Assembly: GCA_032622095.1 (NCBI GenBank)
Contig: CP136065.1
Span: forward strand, 209,972,151 to 210,036,150
Reading direction: 5' to 3'
DNA length: 64,000 bases
DNA from: Siphonodentalium dalli
Taxonomy: Eukaryota; Mollusca; Scaphopoda; Gadilida; Siphonodentaliidae
Shown here: positions 33,860 through 45,643 of the stretch, one piece after another
How the letters are laid out: every line of letters begins with the position of its first letter
How positions within the stretch are numbered: the first letter of the stretch is position 1
The notes under the pieces: model-generated
What the model was told of the DNA's origin: nothing
Seen by the model: only the letters and a program-made list of their open reading frames with translations
Databases searched by the model: none
Made by a program: the position numbers and the translations under genes

Positions 33860-34150
33860 ATTTGGTTCTCTACCGAGCTTTATTTACATTCTCTACCGAG
33901 CAAAGTTTGCGGACGGCATATACTAATTTACCTAAGGCAGAAAATTGAGTTATTCGCAGAGAACCGAGTGCTCGGTAGAGAATAGGAGTCCTCAGCAGAG
34001 ATAATCGGAATCGGAAAATAAAAACTTCACGGTAGCTCTATGAAACCCACGAAACACTGTTCTAATGCTGTTGATTTTTTACATTTTATGCCGCGATTGC
34101 TCGATAGAGAATCAGAATCGTCGCTAAAAATGCTCACGAAACTCGGTAGA
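33860..34150. repeat. cluster of CTCTACCGAG / CTCGGTAGAG motifs
   Basis: The 10-bp word or its complement occurs at about 33870, 33891 and 33983, with near matches at 34097 (ctcgatagag) and 34144 (ctcggtagag). The first pair is direct and the later ones inverted. This may be the decayed ends of nested MITEs. Confidence 0.5.
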
Positions 34151-34186
34151 GATTTGCCTTGCAGTTTGACATTTTTGATTTGGTTT

Positions 34187-34500
34187 CGGGGGTAAAAAAT
34201 ATATGATTCTTACTTAAGATTCTTAAGTTGTTCCTGACAGCAGGCTTGACATCTTTTGTCAGCTCTTCCTTGGTTATCATTAATATTTCAAGCGAGGAAG
34301 CCACCTATCAAAGCCCAGAGTTATTAGATATCGATATTTGAATTCTATTATTTTTCACCATCGGGACTTATTAGTGGCTCAGTAAAAAGTTGACGAGCCG
34401 ACGGTTAGCATTATTTTTGGCCAATTAATCGATTCTGATAACTGAGGCGGCATTTCTAAAAATGGTGTTGTTGGAATCTGATTATATGGGGACCCTTAAC
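34187..34500 (+). mobile_element. family D MITE, diverged copy (D2)
   Basis: Recognisable pieces in order: 'ggggtaaaaaatat', 'gaggaagccacctatcaaag', 'atattagtggct' type text, 'ggttagcattatttttggcc' and 'aattaatcgattctgataac'. The left end is lost and the right end is degenerate. Confidence 0.6.
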
Positions 34501-35513
34501 GAAAGTGGGAAATTATGCTGTTGGTCTCATACCATTATATTATGGAGGGTCATAATTCTAATTTAATATTCCAATTCTTAATTAAATCTTTTAATTTTAA
34601 TTCAATATTTTTAATTTGTATCTTACAACTTTATTCCTATACATTTTACTGTCTATTTAACTCAATGTTCTAATTTTGATCCTGCTAGTTAATTCTTATT
34701 CTATAAATCGCGGTTTATGGTAATTATATATATCTGTGCCAAGATTCGAAATAATTGACTGTTAAATGCAGGCGAACACTGCAAGAAACAAGCTCAGACA
34801 AAATTATGTTAGCCATGAAAAAAGGGGATAACTCCATTAAACAAGACAGTCAATGACTGTTGAGACTCTCACCTGACATAAATTCTGAAAAGACAGGCAC
34901 CCTGAGGACTATAATTGTCATTACTTGTCAAAAATCACTTTAAACAATTAAGTAGTTCTAAACAGGGACATAGATGGAGGTTCTCCGTTGAGCGAGGGTG
35001 TTCATCTTGAAATTTCTAACAAAACTACAACACACTCCCCTAACCTTACAACCAGATCACAGTCCTAAGTTCACGAAATTCCCTTTGCAAATCCCACTTT
35101 AATAGATTGGAATTTTACTACTGGTACTTCAAGCTCTCCAAATTTTGGATATATCCAACCTGACATTTCCCACTGCATGGGGTTAAGAAATGTTCCAAAT
35201 GTGGCCATTTCGGTCATATTGGGACAACCCGCCAACCTTGTAAATTATATAAATGGTAATTAGGAGGTGTGAAGGGTATATCAGATGTGCAATTAGGCTG
35301 ATTATGCTATGGTTTGCCTATGTCTATATAATAATAAAATATATAGCTGATGTACAAAATTGTATTGATAACTGGCCACCCCCCCCCCCCCCCCCCCACA
35401 AACACGATGCGAATGTTACCTGATAAGTTTACTTGTATAACGCTATAATTAATCGTCTAATACCTCGTAATTTGGAGCAATCTTACAGTCTAATATTACT
35501 ATTCACATATTAA
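34501..35513. other. unassigned AT-rich DNA
   Basis: Nothing recognised except a C-run at 35380-35397. Confidence 0.4.
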
Positions 35514-35904
35514 CCCTTTACCCAACAGAAGGGCCCTGTGCCAATGCATTCTCTTATATATGCGAGTCGACCATAGGTCGCCTCGCATATATAAGAGAAT
35601 GCATTGGCTTAACACATTAAAAATTATAAAATTGTTAAAGAATGTAAGAAAAAATGGTAAAAAGTGTTAAAAAAAGATTTTTTTTAGGCCAATGCATTCT
35701 CTTATATATGCGAGGCGACCTATGGTCGACTCGCATATATAAGAGAATGCATTGGCACAGGGCTAACTGTAACTATCACAATGTGGTCAAGGAGTCGGTT
35801 CCAATGATATCCATATTTGTATGGTTCTATTGAGACAGACCGAAGATATTTTAGGCTGTTGAAGCTTTATTTGGCCGGTTTTGGCCGGTTTGTTGGGTAA
35901 AGGG
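35514..35904. mobile_element. double-hairpin TTAA MITE, type A (A4)
   Basis: TTAA at 35510-35513 and 35905-35908. Nearly identical to A1 in length and sequence, with the intact hairpin loop 'cgaccataggtcg' in the first hairpin. Confidence 0.92.
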
Positions 35905-36591
35905 TTAAGAGAAATGGTTTTATTCAACCATAAGATTTGTAGACGTAACCATCAGCCAGACAGGGACGAAATTAAGTCGGGTGACAATTACCATGCAAAT
36001 GTGCGTGTTTCATACTGTAAGAACCTCGTACCGCGACAGTCCAATAGCAAGTTTACCCAGTGCATAAGAATCATTTTGAATCTATATCCCTATTATGTGA
36101 TATGTCAAACTAGTTATGTACATACTATGTGTTACCGGTGGGAGACTTGTACATATCGTATATATACTATCATTATCATTGCCACCAACTACTTGTTGTT
36201 GAATATTTCTTCTGTATCGCAATGTTCTTATGGAATGAGAGAGAAATAAACAATTGTAGTAAACAATTGTAATTGGTCCAACAGTTTAACTGAAAGTAGT
36301 AACATATGCGACTGTTGGTCTAAAAACTTCTAACCTATTTTTGGTGTAAAAATCTATTTTACAACTAATGTTGCATCAGGCATGAAATTTCCAAAGATTG
36401 CAAATTTTGATAAAAGTAGGGGTCAAAACTCCAAAACCCTCTACACCCTATCCCTTTGCCCTCCTCCACCCTTGCTCACTCAGCTTAGAAATCATTCCAG
36501 GGGTTATTGGTCTATATATACATACATGTAACATTATCAAAACCTTACTGATAATATATCAAAAGTATTACATCTAACATAGGAATCAATA
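35905..36591. other. unassigned DNA
   Basis: An open frame continues out of A4 to 36249 without motifs. A short duplication 'aaacaattgta' is at 36248-36270. Confidence 0.35.
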
Positions 36592-37325
36592 TATTATTAT
36601 ACCAGTACCAAACTTAAATTCAACAGCATAGATAGGGTGGTGGGGGTTGTTAAATATCTTTTCTATGATGGTGAGTCTGACCCTATTTGAACCAATGTAA
36701 ATAAAAATCTATAAGGTCCATTCATCTTTTTAATTTCAAACAACATATTTTAAGAGTTTTTCTTGAATTATCAGCAGAACAGATCTACACTTCATTAGCA
36801 TCGACGAAAAATAGTTAACAGCCAAGTACGATGAGCCTACATATACATACCAGTGTGACATCTATAAATGATAAATTTTGTGATCACAGGAATCCATATA
36901 TCAGTACTAAACTTGAATTCAAAAGCTCAATTAAATTGTCTTAAGAAGGAGCTAAAATATTATTATACCAGTACCAAACTTAAATTCAACAGCATAGATA
37001 GGGTGGTGGGGGTTGTTAAATATCTTTTCTATGATGGTGAGTCTGACCCTATTTGAACCAATGTAAATAAAAATCTATAAGGTCCATTCATCTTTTTAAT
37101 TTCAAACAACATATTTTAAGAGTTTTTCTTGAATTATCAGCAGAACAGATCTACACTTCATTAGCATCGACGAAAAATAGTTAACAGCCAAGTACGATGA
37201 GCCTACATATACATACCAGTGTGACATCTATAAATGATAAATTTTGTGATCACAGGAATCCATATATCAGTACTAAACTTGAATTCAAAAGCTCAATTAA
37301 ATTGTCTTAAGAAGGAGCTAAAATA
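36592..37325. repeat. recent 366-bp tandem duplication
   Basis: Bases about 36592-36957 and 36958-37323 are essentially identical over the full period (for example 'gggtggtgggggttgttaaa' at both). Each unit also contains two diverged sub-copies of a ~28-base phrase ('cagtaccaaacttaaattca' and 'cagtactaaacttgaattca'). Confidence 0.95.
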
Positions 37326-37780
37326 TTTGGGGTGGGTGGGGGCAGTTTTAAATCTCACAGCTCTGCCCATATTCACATTATCCGTTGACCTCTCACTAAG
37401 AGATCCAATGGTTTATTGATTTCGGAGGAAGCACAAGTGTTAAATCCGTTTCTCTGCAACTTTAGACCGACCAGCTATTCAACCAAATCGACATACTATA
37501 TTTTATGGTTACAGATCGCATCTCCCATCTAAAGCAAAAGACAGTGGTTGACAAGCTACATGTAGACTGCTGAGCACAACACATGGGAATTCATCTCACA
37601 TTTAAATTGAAATTAATTACACCCATTCACCCCAGTTATGTTATTTGTTTACCAACATGTCAAATAAGATTAGATGACAAGTGTGTAATTACCATACACA
37701 CAAAACCAAGGCATGCTTATTTTGTCAGTGCAAGATGTAAGTTTTAAAAGAATTGTATAAAGATGCATTATCCTAATTAA

Positions 37781-38167
37781 CGCTTCTAAATTACTATATC
37801 TTTGGCTTCTGGTTAAAAAATATTTGATTCGAGTCGAGGAACCCACCCATCAAAGCTCAGAGTGATCAGATATTGATTTTTGAAGTTTGTTATTTCTCGA
37901 GATGTGCAATTATTTGTGGCCCAGAAAAACGCCATCAGACGATTTCGGACAAAATTGCAGATGAAGATGGATGACTCTAAAATCAAGCCATATTTCGTTG
38001 AACAAAATGTTGATAAAAAAATAACACGTTTTGGGATATTTGATACCAAAGTTGACAGTGGTTAGCATTATTTTGTTGCAATTAATCGATTATGATAACT
38101 AAAGCGTATTTTGAAGAAATGTTGTTGTTGTTGTATCTTGATGATATGGGGATCGGATTGAGTACCT
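37781..38167 (+). mobile_element. family D MITE (D3)
   Basis: The right end GATTGAGTACCT is followed by TTAA (38168-38171); TTAA is also at 37777-37780. The left ~25 bases of the family end are missing, but the body from 'cttctaaattacta' is complete, including 'cacccatcaaagctcagagt' and 'gactctaaaatcaag'. Confidence 0.75.
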
Positions 38168-38287
38168 TTAATGTACCAGTGTTGCATTGGGAATGTGAAA
38201 TAATGTAAGCACAGCAGTTGTTTCATAACAGGGGTGTTTTATCAATCATTGGGCAAGGGAAAAAAGCTTCTTGAATATTTGCAACTA

Positions 38288-38500
38288 CAGTAATGCCCTA
38301 AATAATCGACTCCTTAACCACAGAAAAATTATGGGTAATTTTTCAGGATTTAGTCGGAAATATGGTTTGTTGCCATTCATTGGAAAGCTCTCACAGAGAG
38401 CTTTCCGATGAATGGCAACAATACGTATTTCCGACAAAATCCTGAAAAATTACCCATAATTCTGCTGTGGTTAAGGAGTTGATTATTTAGGGCATTAATG
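38288..38500. mobile_element. 213-bp palindromic TA MITE, family B (B2)
   Basis: Bordered by TA. The ends are CAGTAATGCCCTAAATAATC and its complement. Almost the whole element folds into one ~100-bp stem, with 'gctctcacagagagc' at the centre. TA duplication and CAGT ends suggest a Tc1/mariner/pogo-type transposase. Confidence 0.92.
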
Positions 38501-38639
38501 TACATATGCCTAATTGGGGGTAACAGTTCCTACATACATGATCACAGAATATATTCATAATATGGAACATCCATGAGCATCAGCATCTAGATTCCTAACT
38601 TAAATTAAAGTTTCTGTTTAAGAGGAGTTTACACTAATT

Positions 38640-39065
38640 GTTTATGGGGGGGGGGGGGGGGGGGGGGGTAAATGTTATTTCTCCGAGTCATGTCTGTATT
38701 TGACAAGACATTCTATTTTGAAACATTCCTGGACTTATGATGATCAATGGTCATGAGAAGACGTCATTTTAAGAATGAGTATCGCGGGAAAGAGTTATAT
38801 CCCTGGCTCTGCCCATATTTGACCCAGTGATCCCATTTGAACAAATTTGAATCCCAGGCACACAAGGACCCTCCGTGCCAAATATAAGCTAAATCGGCCT
38901 GATGGTTCTTCAGAAGAAGTTGTTTTAAGAATTACTATGGCGAGAAAGAGTTATGTCCCTGGCTCCGCCCATATTTTATGATTCCAATCTAGTGATCACC
39001 CCGAAGATCTATAAGAAGTTTGGTGACGATAAGATTAGGAATGTGGTCTGTAGGGTGTGCCGAAT
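38640..39065. repeat. degenerate repeat with 'ctggctctgcccatatttga' units
   Basis: Two units ('gagttatatccctggctctg' at about 38795 and 'gagttatgtccctggctccg' at about 38950) alternate with 'gtgccaaatataagctaaat' text. Similar text is widespread in mollusc and other invertebrate genomes (from memory). A G-run lies at 38645-38668. Confidence 0.5.
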
Positions 39066-39365
39066 GATTAAATCAAGCAAAGAGTAAAAGCAAAGATGGC
39101 TGTCGGCGGCCATGTTTTTCATTGATAATTGTTCAAAACTTCAAATTCAAGAGCTCCCATCTGGAAATGATCTTAAACATGCTTCTAAATTTTCAAAACA
39201 TACCTCTAACAAATGTGAGCTGCATGGTGTGCTGATGGATTTAAATGTAATATTCAAGAGAGCTGCTGTTGGCCAATTTTTAAACGAATTTTGGGCATAT
39301 CTAGTGTCCACCCAAATGTCCATGAATGAAGTTTAGTGATGATCGGATGAGGGATGTGGCCTTTG

Positions 39366-39599
39366 CAAGCCTTGAAATAGTGTGCCTGTCATTTGCAGAA
39401 TGAGGTCCCCAGAGGGTGAATTTAGTGATGCTACCCTGCATAGCGGGCTAGCATCACCAAATTCACCCTCTGGGAACCTCATTCTGCTGAGTTGTAAGCA
39501 GAATGAGGTCCCCAGAGGGTGAATTTGGTGGTAGCATCACTAAATTCACCCTCTGGGGACCTCATTCTGCAAATGACAGACACCCTATTTCAAGGCTTG
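39366..39599. mobile_element. hAT-like double-hairpin MITE (C2)
   Basis: GGCCTTTG is duplicated exactly at 39358-39365 and 39600-39607. The first hairpin is intact; the loop of the second is deleted. Confidence 0.93.
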
Positions 39600-39687
39600 G
39601 GCCTTTGGAGACAGTTGATTGGATATTGGGTTGATTGTAGCCAGGCTCATTTGGAAGGTAAAAGTAATGTAACAGGCATGCAATTAA

Positions 39688-39950
39688 CCCATTCATGGCT
39701 GGAGCTGTGCTGCATGGTGTAGTATTAAATACCCTGTGCCAGAGCATTCTCTTATATATGCGAGTCTCTCATAAGAAACCTCGCATATTTAAAAGAATGC
39801 TCCGGCTTACACGATCAAGGTTAATTTTGTTAGGCCAATGCATTCTCTTATATATGCGAGGCACCATATGGGCATGCAACTCACATATAAAAGAGAATGC
39901 ATTGGCACAGGGTTTTCGCAAATTTTCAGTAAGCTCTATTCATCGAAGGG
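39688..39950. mobile_element. double-hairpin TTAA MITE, type E (E1)
   Basis: TTAA at 39684-39687 and 39951-39954, ends CCCATTCATGGCTGGAGC and the complement of 'cttcgatgaatag'. It has two diverged hairpins: the first reads GCCAGAGC...GCTCCGGC, the second GCCAATGC...GCATTGGC with a changed loop (accatatgggcatgc). Confidence 0.85.
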
Positions 39951-40403
39951 TTAAAGACACTCAAAGACACTTGCAGTGGATATATGTGCACAAATTATAA
40001 AGGTCTGTAAAAACATGACCACCAAGGTGACCATGGAGAAATAGATAAACTTTCTATTTTTGTAAAACTTAATATTCATTATTGATAGCTCTCCAGTAAC
40101 GAAGCATCGCGTGTCTAAACCTTTCTGATGTAAACAAACTGTTGCAGTGATATGTCAACAAACATTACTAAATGCGTTGTAAAGTTCAAATATTTTAGTA
40201 TAAATATAATTTTCAGAATATTTTTCAATGCTTTGACCTTTCCAAAATATACAGTTAAGTTTTGATTAAACTTTGGTATATCTTATCGGACTGTGATCGG
40301 TAATGACACTGCAACGGTAATGTCTACATAACAATGGTTTCATTGTGTGAAATCTCATTATTGGAGAGTTATTAATAATGAATATAAGAACAAGGTCGAT
40401 CTA

Positions 40404-40616
40404 CATTAATGCCCTAAATAAACGACTCCTTAACCATAGCAGAATTATGGGTAATTTTTCAGGATTTAGTCGGAAATATGGCTTGTTGCCATTCATCGGA
40501 AAGCTCTCAGTGAGATCTTTCCAATGAATGGCAACAAGCCATATTTCCGACTAAATCCTGAAAAATTACCCATAATTCTTCTATAGTTAAGGAGTTGATT
40601 ATTTAGGGCATTACTG
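40404..40616. mobile_element. palindromic TA MITE, family B (B3)
   Basis: TA at 40402-40403 and 40617-40618. Full ~213-bp palindrome with a few arm mismatches. Confidence 0.92.
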
Positions 40617-40832
40617 TATTTTACATCTACTTGTTGATAGTTTTACAGAATTTTATAAATTTTATGTTAGCCCACATGGGTGTGAGTCATTTGATACCAA
40701 ACCCGAGGATCAGGGGCCCCAATATTTACCATCAAATTGGGAAACTTGTTTGGTCACCATGGCAATTGGTTTTTCCAGAATTAAGTGGTTGCTCGTGTTG
40801 TGATGATTCATTTTGACCAAATTCTACATTAA

Positions 40833-41366
40833 CCCTTCCATGACTGGAGTCTCCTGAAATTGTTTGAAAGCCCTGTGCCAATGTATTCTATTATATATGC
40901 GAGTCTCTCACATGGTGCCTCACTTATATAAGAGAAAGCATTGGCCAAACAATGTTTACCTTGATCTTGTAAGCCAGTGCATTCTCTCATATATATGCAA
41001 GGCTCCATATGGGATACTCGCATATATAAGAGAATGCACTGGCACAGGGTCTTTAATGCTGCACCAGGGTTAAAGATCCTGTGCCTGCGCATTTTCTTAT
41101 ATATGCGAGTCTTCTATAGGGAGCCTCGTATATATGGCTTACAAGGTCAAGGTGCAGTGTTAAAGATCCTGTGCCAGTGCATCCTCTGAATATATATATG
41201 AGTTTCCCGTAGGGAGCCTCGCACATATAAGAGAATGCACTGGCTTACAAGGTAAAGCTAAATATTGTTAGGCCAATGTATTCTATTATATATGCGCATA
41301 TATAATTGAATGCACTGCACAGGATTTTCGCAGGAAGTTTCAGGAAGCCCGTCATGGAATTAAGGG
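40833..41366. mobile_element. composite type E element with about five hairpins (E2)
   Basis: TTAA at 40829-40832 and 41367-41370. Instead of two hairpins it holds about five, starting near 40874, 40973, 41083, 41171 and 41273, separated by 'aggtcaaggt'-type spacers. An internal 'agggttaaagatcctg' near 41068-41082 suggests that a second element inserted or that the inner part was duplicated. Confidence 0.75.
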
Positions 41367-41500
41367 TTAACCAATGAACTAAACACTGCTAAAAATTTGA
41401 AAGTAAATCTTTGGGATTCTAAAACTGATATCAATTACTTTGGTAAGTTGGGAAATTTTAGACATGAAATTGAGAAAAATCTGAATAAGCTACCTTTGGC

Positions 41501-41848
41501 ATTTTTTTTACCCTGTGCCAATGCATTCTCTTATATATGCGAGTCGACCATAGGTCGCCTCGCATATATAAGAGAATGCATTGGCCTAACAATTTTTTAT
41601 CATTTTTTTTAAATAAATGTTTCTTACAATTTTTAGGATATAAATAAAAAACATCCATTACCCTGCAGGGAGCCCCACACATATATAGAAGCATATAGAA
41701 GAGTGTCGTCTGCTCATGTTTGTCTGGGGCTCTGTATGGGTGAAATTATAAAATTGTTGAAGAATACAAGAAAAAATTATTAAAATTGTAAAAAAATTGT
41801 TAGGCCGACTCGCATATATAAGAGAATGCATTGGCACAAGGTAAAAAA
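41501..41848. mobile_element. H-core with hairpins but no outer GTGACCC arms (H3)
   Basis: TTTTTTTACCCTGTGCC and its complement GGCACAAGGTAAAAAAA border the same core as H1 and H2. The first hairpin is intact; the second has lost its left arm. The outer ~30 bases of H1/H2 are absent. Confidence 0.8.
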
Positions 41849-42157
41849 ATCAAAGCCCGAAGAGCTAACAAAAAGACCATCCTAGGATACTTCAATGTTT
41901 CAAACCTTTTCAGGCAAGTGTTGGACAAAAACATAAACAAGCTTTGAAAATTCCAATTTTATTTAAAACAAAACAGATATGATGTCAATCATACATATAT
42001 AGATATGATGAATTCATCATATATGTTGGATGAATACATTGAATATGTCAGATGGAGACATCATAAATGTCAGGTGAAGACATCATATGTCAGATGAAAA
42101 CATTGTTTATGCTGGATGTCCATGAAGACATCATACATATCAAATCTCTGGTAAATA

Positions 42158-42369
42158 CAGTAATGCCCTAAATAATTGACTCCTTAACCACAGCAGAATT
42201 ATGGCAAACTTTGCAGGATTTAGTCGGAAATATGGCTTGTTGCCATTCATCGGAAAGTCTCAGTGAGAGCTTTCCGATGAATGGCAACAAGCCATATCTC
42301 CGACTAAATCCTGAAAAGTTACCCATAATTCTGCTGTGGTTAAGGAGTCAATTATTTAGGGCATTACTG
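42158..42369. mobile_element. palindromic TA MITE, family B (B4)
   Basis: TA at 42156-42157 and 42370-42371. Near-perfect palindrome with two small arm differences ('ggcaaactttgc'). Confidence 0.92.
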
Positions 42370-42415
42370 TACATTTTTATTAACAAGTTATTCTGAGAAA
42401 ATGAATAAGATATAG

Positions 42416-42496
42416 AATGTTCAGTGTTCACACACCCATCACTATAGAATGTTCAGTGTTCATACACCCATCACTATAGAATGTTCAGTGTTCACA
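42416..42496. repeat. 32-bp tandem repeat cut by a hAT-like insertion
   Basis: The unit 'tcagtgttcacacacccatc' plus 'actatagaatgt' occurs 2.5 times. The rest of the last unit resumes at 43058 ('tcacacaccaatcact') after the inserted element. Confidence 0.9.
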
Positions 42497-43057
42497 CAGG
42501 GTTCCCACAAGAATTTCAAACAAAATTCAAGCACTTTTCAAGCACTGGTTCAAATATTTTCAAGCACTTCACAGACTACTGATTATAGAAATATTTGCAT
42601 TTAATACAAGCGAGGGTATCCAGTCTCCAACAAAATGATCCGATGCATGGCTTGTGCTTTGTTCGAATGAAGAATAAAATAATAATACCATCCATACTAT
42701 TACCTGTATGTCATTAATTACAAGGGTATACTGCATCCAATTAATGAACTTTCATATTTATATTATGTACTAAATAGTGGAAAGAAAATATGATCCTAAC
42801 AGATGATTTTTCCATAGATAACTTGATAACCTTTATGAAGTAAAAAGAAGAAGAAATATACCTGTCGAGATTTCTTGCTTGATACTGCGTAGAAAACGAC
42901 AAGCGTGTGTCTATAAGTCAACATTTGAATACTGAATTCAAGCACTTTCAAGCACCTTAGCGTGTTTGAGAGAAAATTTAATGACTTTCAAGAGCTTGAA
43001 AAATCCAAAACCAAATTCAAGCACTTTCAAGATATTCAAGCATCCGTATGAACCCTG
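42497..43057. mobile_element. hAT-like non-autonomous element (CAGGGTTC ends)
   Basis: Ends CAGGGTTCCCAC and GTATGAACCCTG, with many 'ttcaagcactttcaagcac' phrases near both ends. This terminal style is widespread among animal hAT elements. It splits a 32-bp tandem repeat, and the flanks (ttcaca / tcacaca) are consistent with an imperfect 8-bp duplication. The interior has no transposase. Confidence 0.8.
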
Positions 43058-44252
43058 TCACACACCAATCACTGAATTCTTATAGACAGAACACAACACG
43101 CATATTAATCGAGAATCGTTTATCGAATGAGTTCCGAATGGTGCTATGATAAATTTAATATAAATGTAACTATTTGAGATTGTGATGCAAGTTGTGTTCT
43201 GTAGTTATTCTACACCATTGTTGCAGATAAGTTCAATCCATGACTGTCACCATCATTGATACTATATAGCTACCTCTATTGTGATTTAAGTCTGATGAAT
43301 GACCAGTAACGATCAGGGTATCACCCGAAGCAGATCTTTGAGGTAATGTAAGTCATCTTTCTTGGTAACAATGTCAACAAAAATAGTTCCGGCCTGTATT
43401 CCACTAGAGGAATACAATAATATGTATTCATTGGCTGGGATTCCATTTCATACATGTGCCTCAATGTGTATGGAATAAAACATTCCATATTATATACCAT
43501 TTGAAGGAAGAAGCTCCAAAACATTGTACATGTATTATCAACTTATCCAGTTGAATAAACTGTGAACATGCTGTTTTTGTCAAGGTACCGACGTGTGTTC
43601 TGTGCTTAATTTCGATCTGGTCTGTACTGCCAGTCTATTATTCTCAATAGAAGATGATTTCTCAATCTCTTAGTTGTGAATTATGATGCACTCTGGGGTA
43701 AATAACATGGGAAGTCTTGGGGTGAACCTGAGAATCTCTATCACTTGGTGGACACTATTGGACCACAGCCGTATCTGGTGGAATATAGAAGTAAATGCTC
43801 TGTTATTACAGAATGCGTATTTTCAAACAGTATATGCAAAGTGTATTAATTGATAATAATGGCATATTTACTGATTATAATTGGGTTAAAAATAGATGTC
43901 TTGTATAAAACTTGTTAGATCATAGAACGGTAATTTTCGGATATTAATTAAGGCAACACAAAGTCAAATTCCTGCTGCTCATACCCGCATACATGGTCCC
44001 GAACCCCTGCGAATGCAAAGAATTTATTTTCACATTCAATTTGTCGGGAAATTTTTAATTGGTACGACATAATTATGGTACGTTTTTTATACAAACATGT
44101 GTGGCAGTGAGATCGATCTGATCCATTTCCATATTCAAATTTCCGATTCATTACTCTAAATGTGAACAGTCCACATCTCCGTTCTCTCCCAAATATGGAG
44201 AAGTGACTAAATTCTATGAATGTCCCAGAATTCATTACTTAATCCACAACAA
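43058..44252. other. unassigned DNA
   Basis: No supported gene. A 95-codon minus-strand frame (44235-43948) with several Cys and His residues was noted but shows no known pattern. Confidence 0.35.
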
Positions 44253-44475
44253 TTAAATAGCCTGGTTTACGAACATTTGGGTTGAAAAAGTACATGTAGG
44301 AGGGGGAAAAAGGTAAAAAATAAAAATGTGCATCACCACAAAAACAATCGACACATCGGGGAAACTGTCCATGAATTTCCACAAGACTTTTGAATACGAC
44401 AAGTTTTACTCAAATTATAAAAATAAAAAAACGGAAGTATTTCTTCCCATAAAACCTGATAAAACTGTATAAATA

Positions 44476-44688
44476 TAGTAATGCCCTAATTAATCGACTC
44501 TTTACCAACAGCAGAATTATGGGTAACTTTTCAGGATTTAGTCGGAAATATGGCTTGTTGCCATTCATCGAAAAGCTCTCGGGGAGAGCTTTCCGATGAA
44601 TGGCAACAAGCCATATTTCCGACTAAATCCAGAAAAGTTACCCATAATTCTGCTGTGGTTAAAGAGTCGATTAATTAGGGCATTACTG
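44476..44688. mobile_element. palindromic TA MITE, family B (B5)
   Basis: TA at 44474-44475 and 44689-44690. The first base of the element is T instead of C. The stem is almost perfect, with 'gctctcggggagagc' at the centre. Confidence 0.92.
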
Positions 44689-44775
44689 TAGTAGAAAAGA
44701 AGGTGAAAGAAAATCAAAATAGAGACTCTGCTATCAACTTTCTTCACTACTGTGACAACATGGGTCATATTTTAA

Positions 44776-44868
44776 CCCTTTCAGTGCCATGTCCGATTTT
44801 TGTATCAACCCATATTTCCTTGATCATTTTTCAAATTTATTGATTATAATAATGTGATACATTAAGGG
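44776..44868. mobile_element. 93-bp TTAA MITE, type G without hairpins (G4)
   Basis: Ends CCCTTTCAGTGCC and 'acattaaggg' between TTAA at 44772-44775 and 44869-44872. Same left part as G1-G3 up to 'caacccatat', then 'ttccttgatc' instead of the hairpin. Confidence 0.8.
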
Positions 44869-44872
44869 TTAA

Positions 44873-45276
44873 AGGTACTCAATCCAATCAGACGCTCCTA
44901 AATTACTATTTCTTGGCTTCAGGGGTAAAAAATATTTGATTCGAGTTGAGGAACCCACCCATCGAAGCTCAGAGTGATCAGATATCAATTTTTTAAGTTT
45001 GTTATTTCTCAAGATCTGCAGTAATAGGTGGCCCAGATACACGTGGTGAAACAGGCGGTCTTGGGGATGAAGATGGATAACTCTAAAATCAAGTGGTAAT
45101 AATAACCACTTGATTGTAGAGGCCACTTATTACAGCAGATCTCAAGAAATAACAAACTTAAAAAATTTATATCTGATGAGCTTTGATGGGTGGGTTCCTC
45201 GACTCGCATCAAATATTTTTTACCCCTGAAGTCGAAGAAATAGTAATTTAGGAGCGTCTGATCAGATTGAGTACCT
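44873..45276. mobile_element. 404-bp palindromic family D MITE (D4)
   Basis: TTAA on both sides (44869-44872, shared with G4, and 45277-45280). Ends AGGTACTCAATC and GATTGAGTACCT. The element is a long imperfect palindrome centred at about 45100 ('ccacttgattgtag'). This is the most complete D copy and defines TTAA as the family's target. Confidence 0.88.
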
Positions 45277-45384
45277 TTAATCAACATAAACATAATCCAA
45301 TCAAATAAAAGAGAATTTTTTTTTACAATATTCAGCAATATTGAGAAAAATGTTGAAGGAGGGGTTAGTAAACCAGGCTATTAA

Positions 45385-45643
45385 ACCTTTCATGATAAGA
45401 GCTTCGTGAAATTTTGCGAAAATCCTGTGCCAATGCATACTTTTATATATGCGAGTCTCCCATAGGTAGCCTCACATATATAAGAGAATACATTGGGTTA
45501 ATAATATTTACCTTGACCTTGTAAGCCAGTGCATTCTCTTATATGTGCGATGCTCCCTATGGGGAAACTCGCATATATATTCAGAGGATGCACTGGCACA
45601 GGATCTTTAACCCTGCACCAGTGCAGCTCCCGTCATGAAAGGG
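45385..45643. mobile_element. double-hairpin TTAA MITE, type E (E3)
   Basis: TTAA at 45381-45384 and 45644-45647. The left hairpin is CCAATG-type and degenerate; the right is CCAGTG/CACTGG-type. The right flank is 'gcaccagtgcagctcccgtc'. Confidence 0.88.

Larger units (their letters stand above)
44257..45380. mobile_element. TTAA-flanked host element X, filled with nested MITEs
   Basis: Left end ATAGCCTGGTTTAC and right end GTAAACCAGGCTA, bordered by TTAA at 44253-44256 and 45381-45384. It contains B5, G4 and D4; without them only ~400 bp of its own sequence is left. Its right TTAA is also the left TTAA of E3. Confidence 0.65.

Noticed and set aside
43948-44235. 95-codon minus-strand frame with several Cys and His
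   Set aside because: No recognised spacing, no start context or splice support; the length is possible by chance in this window.
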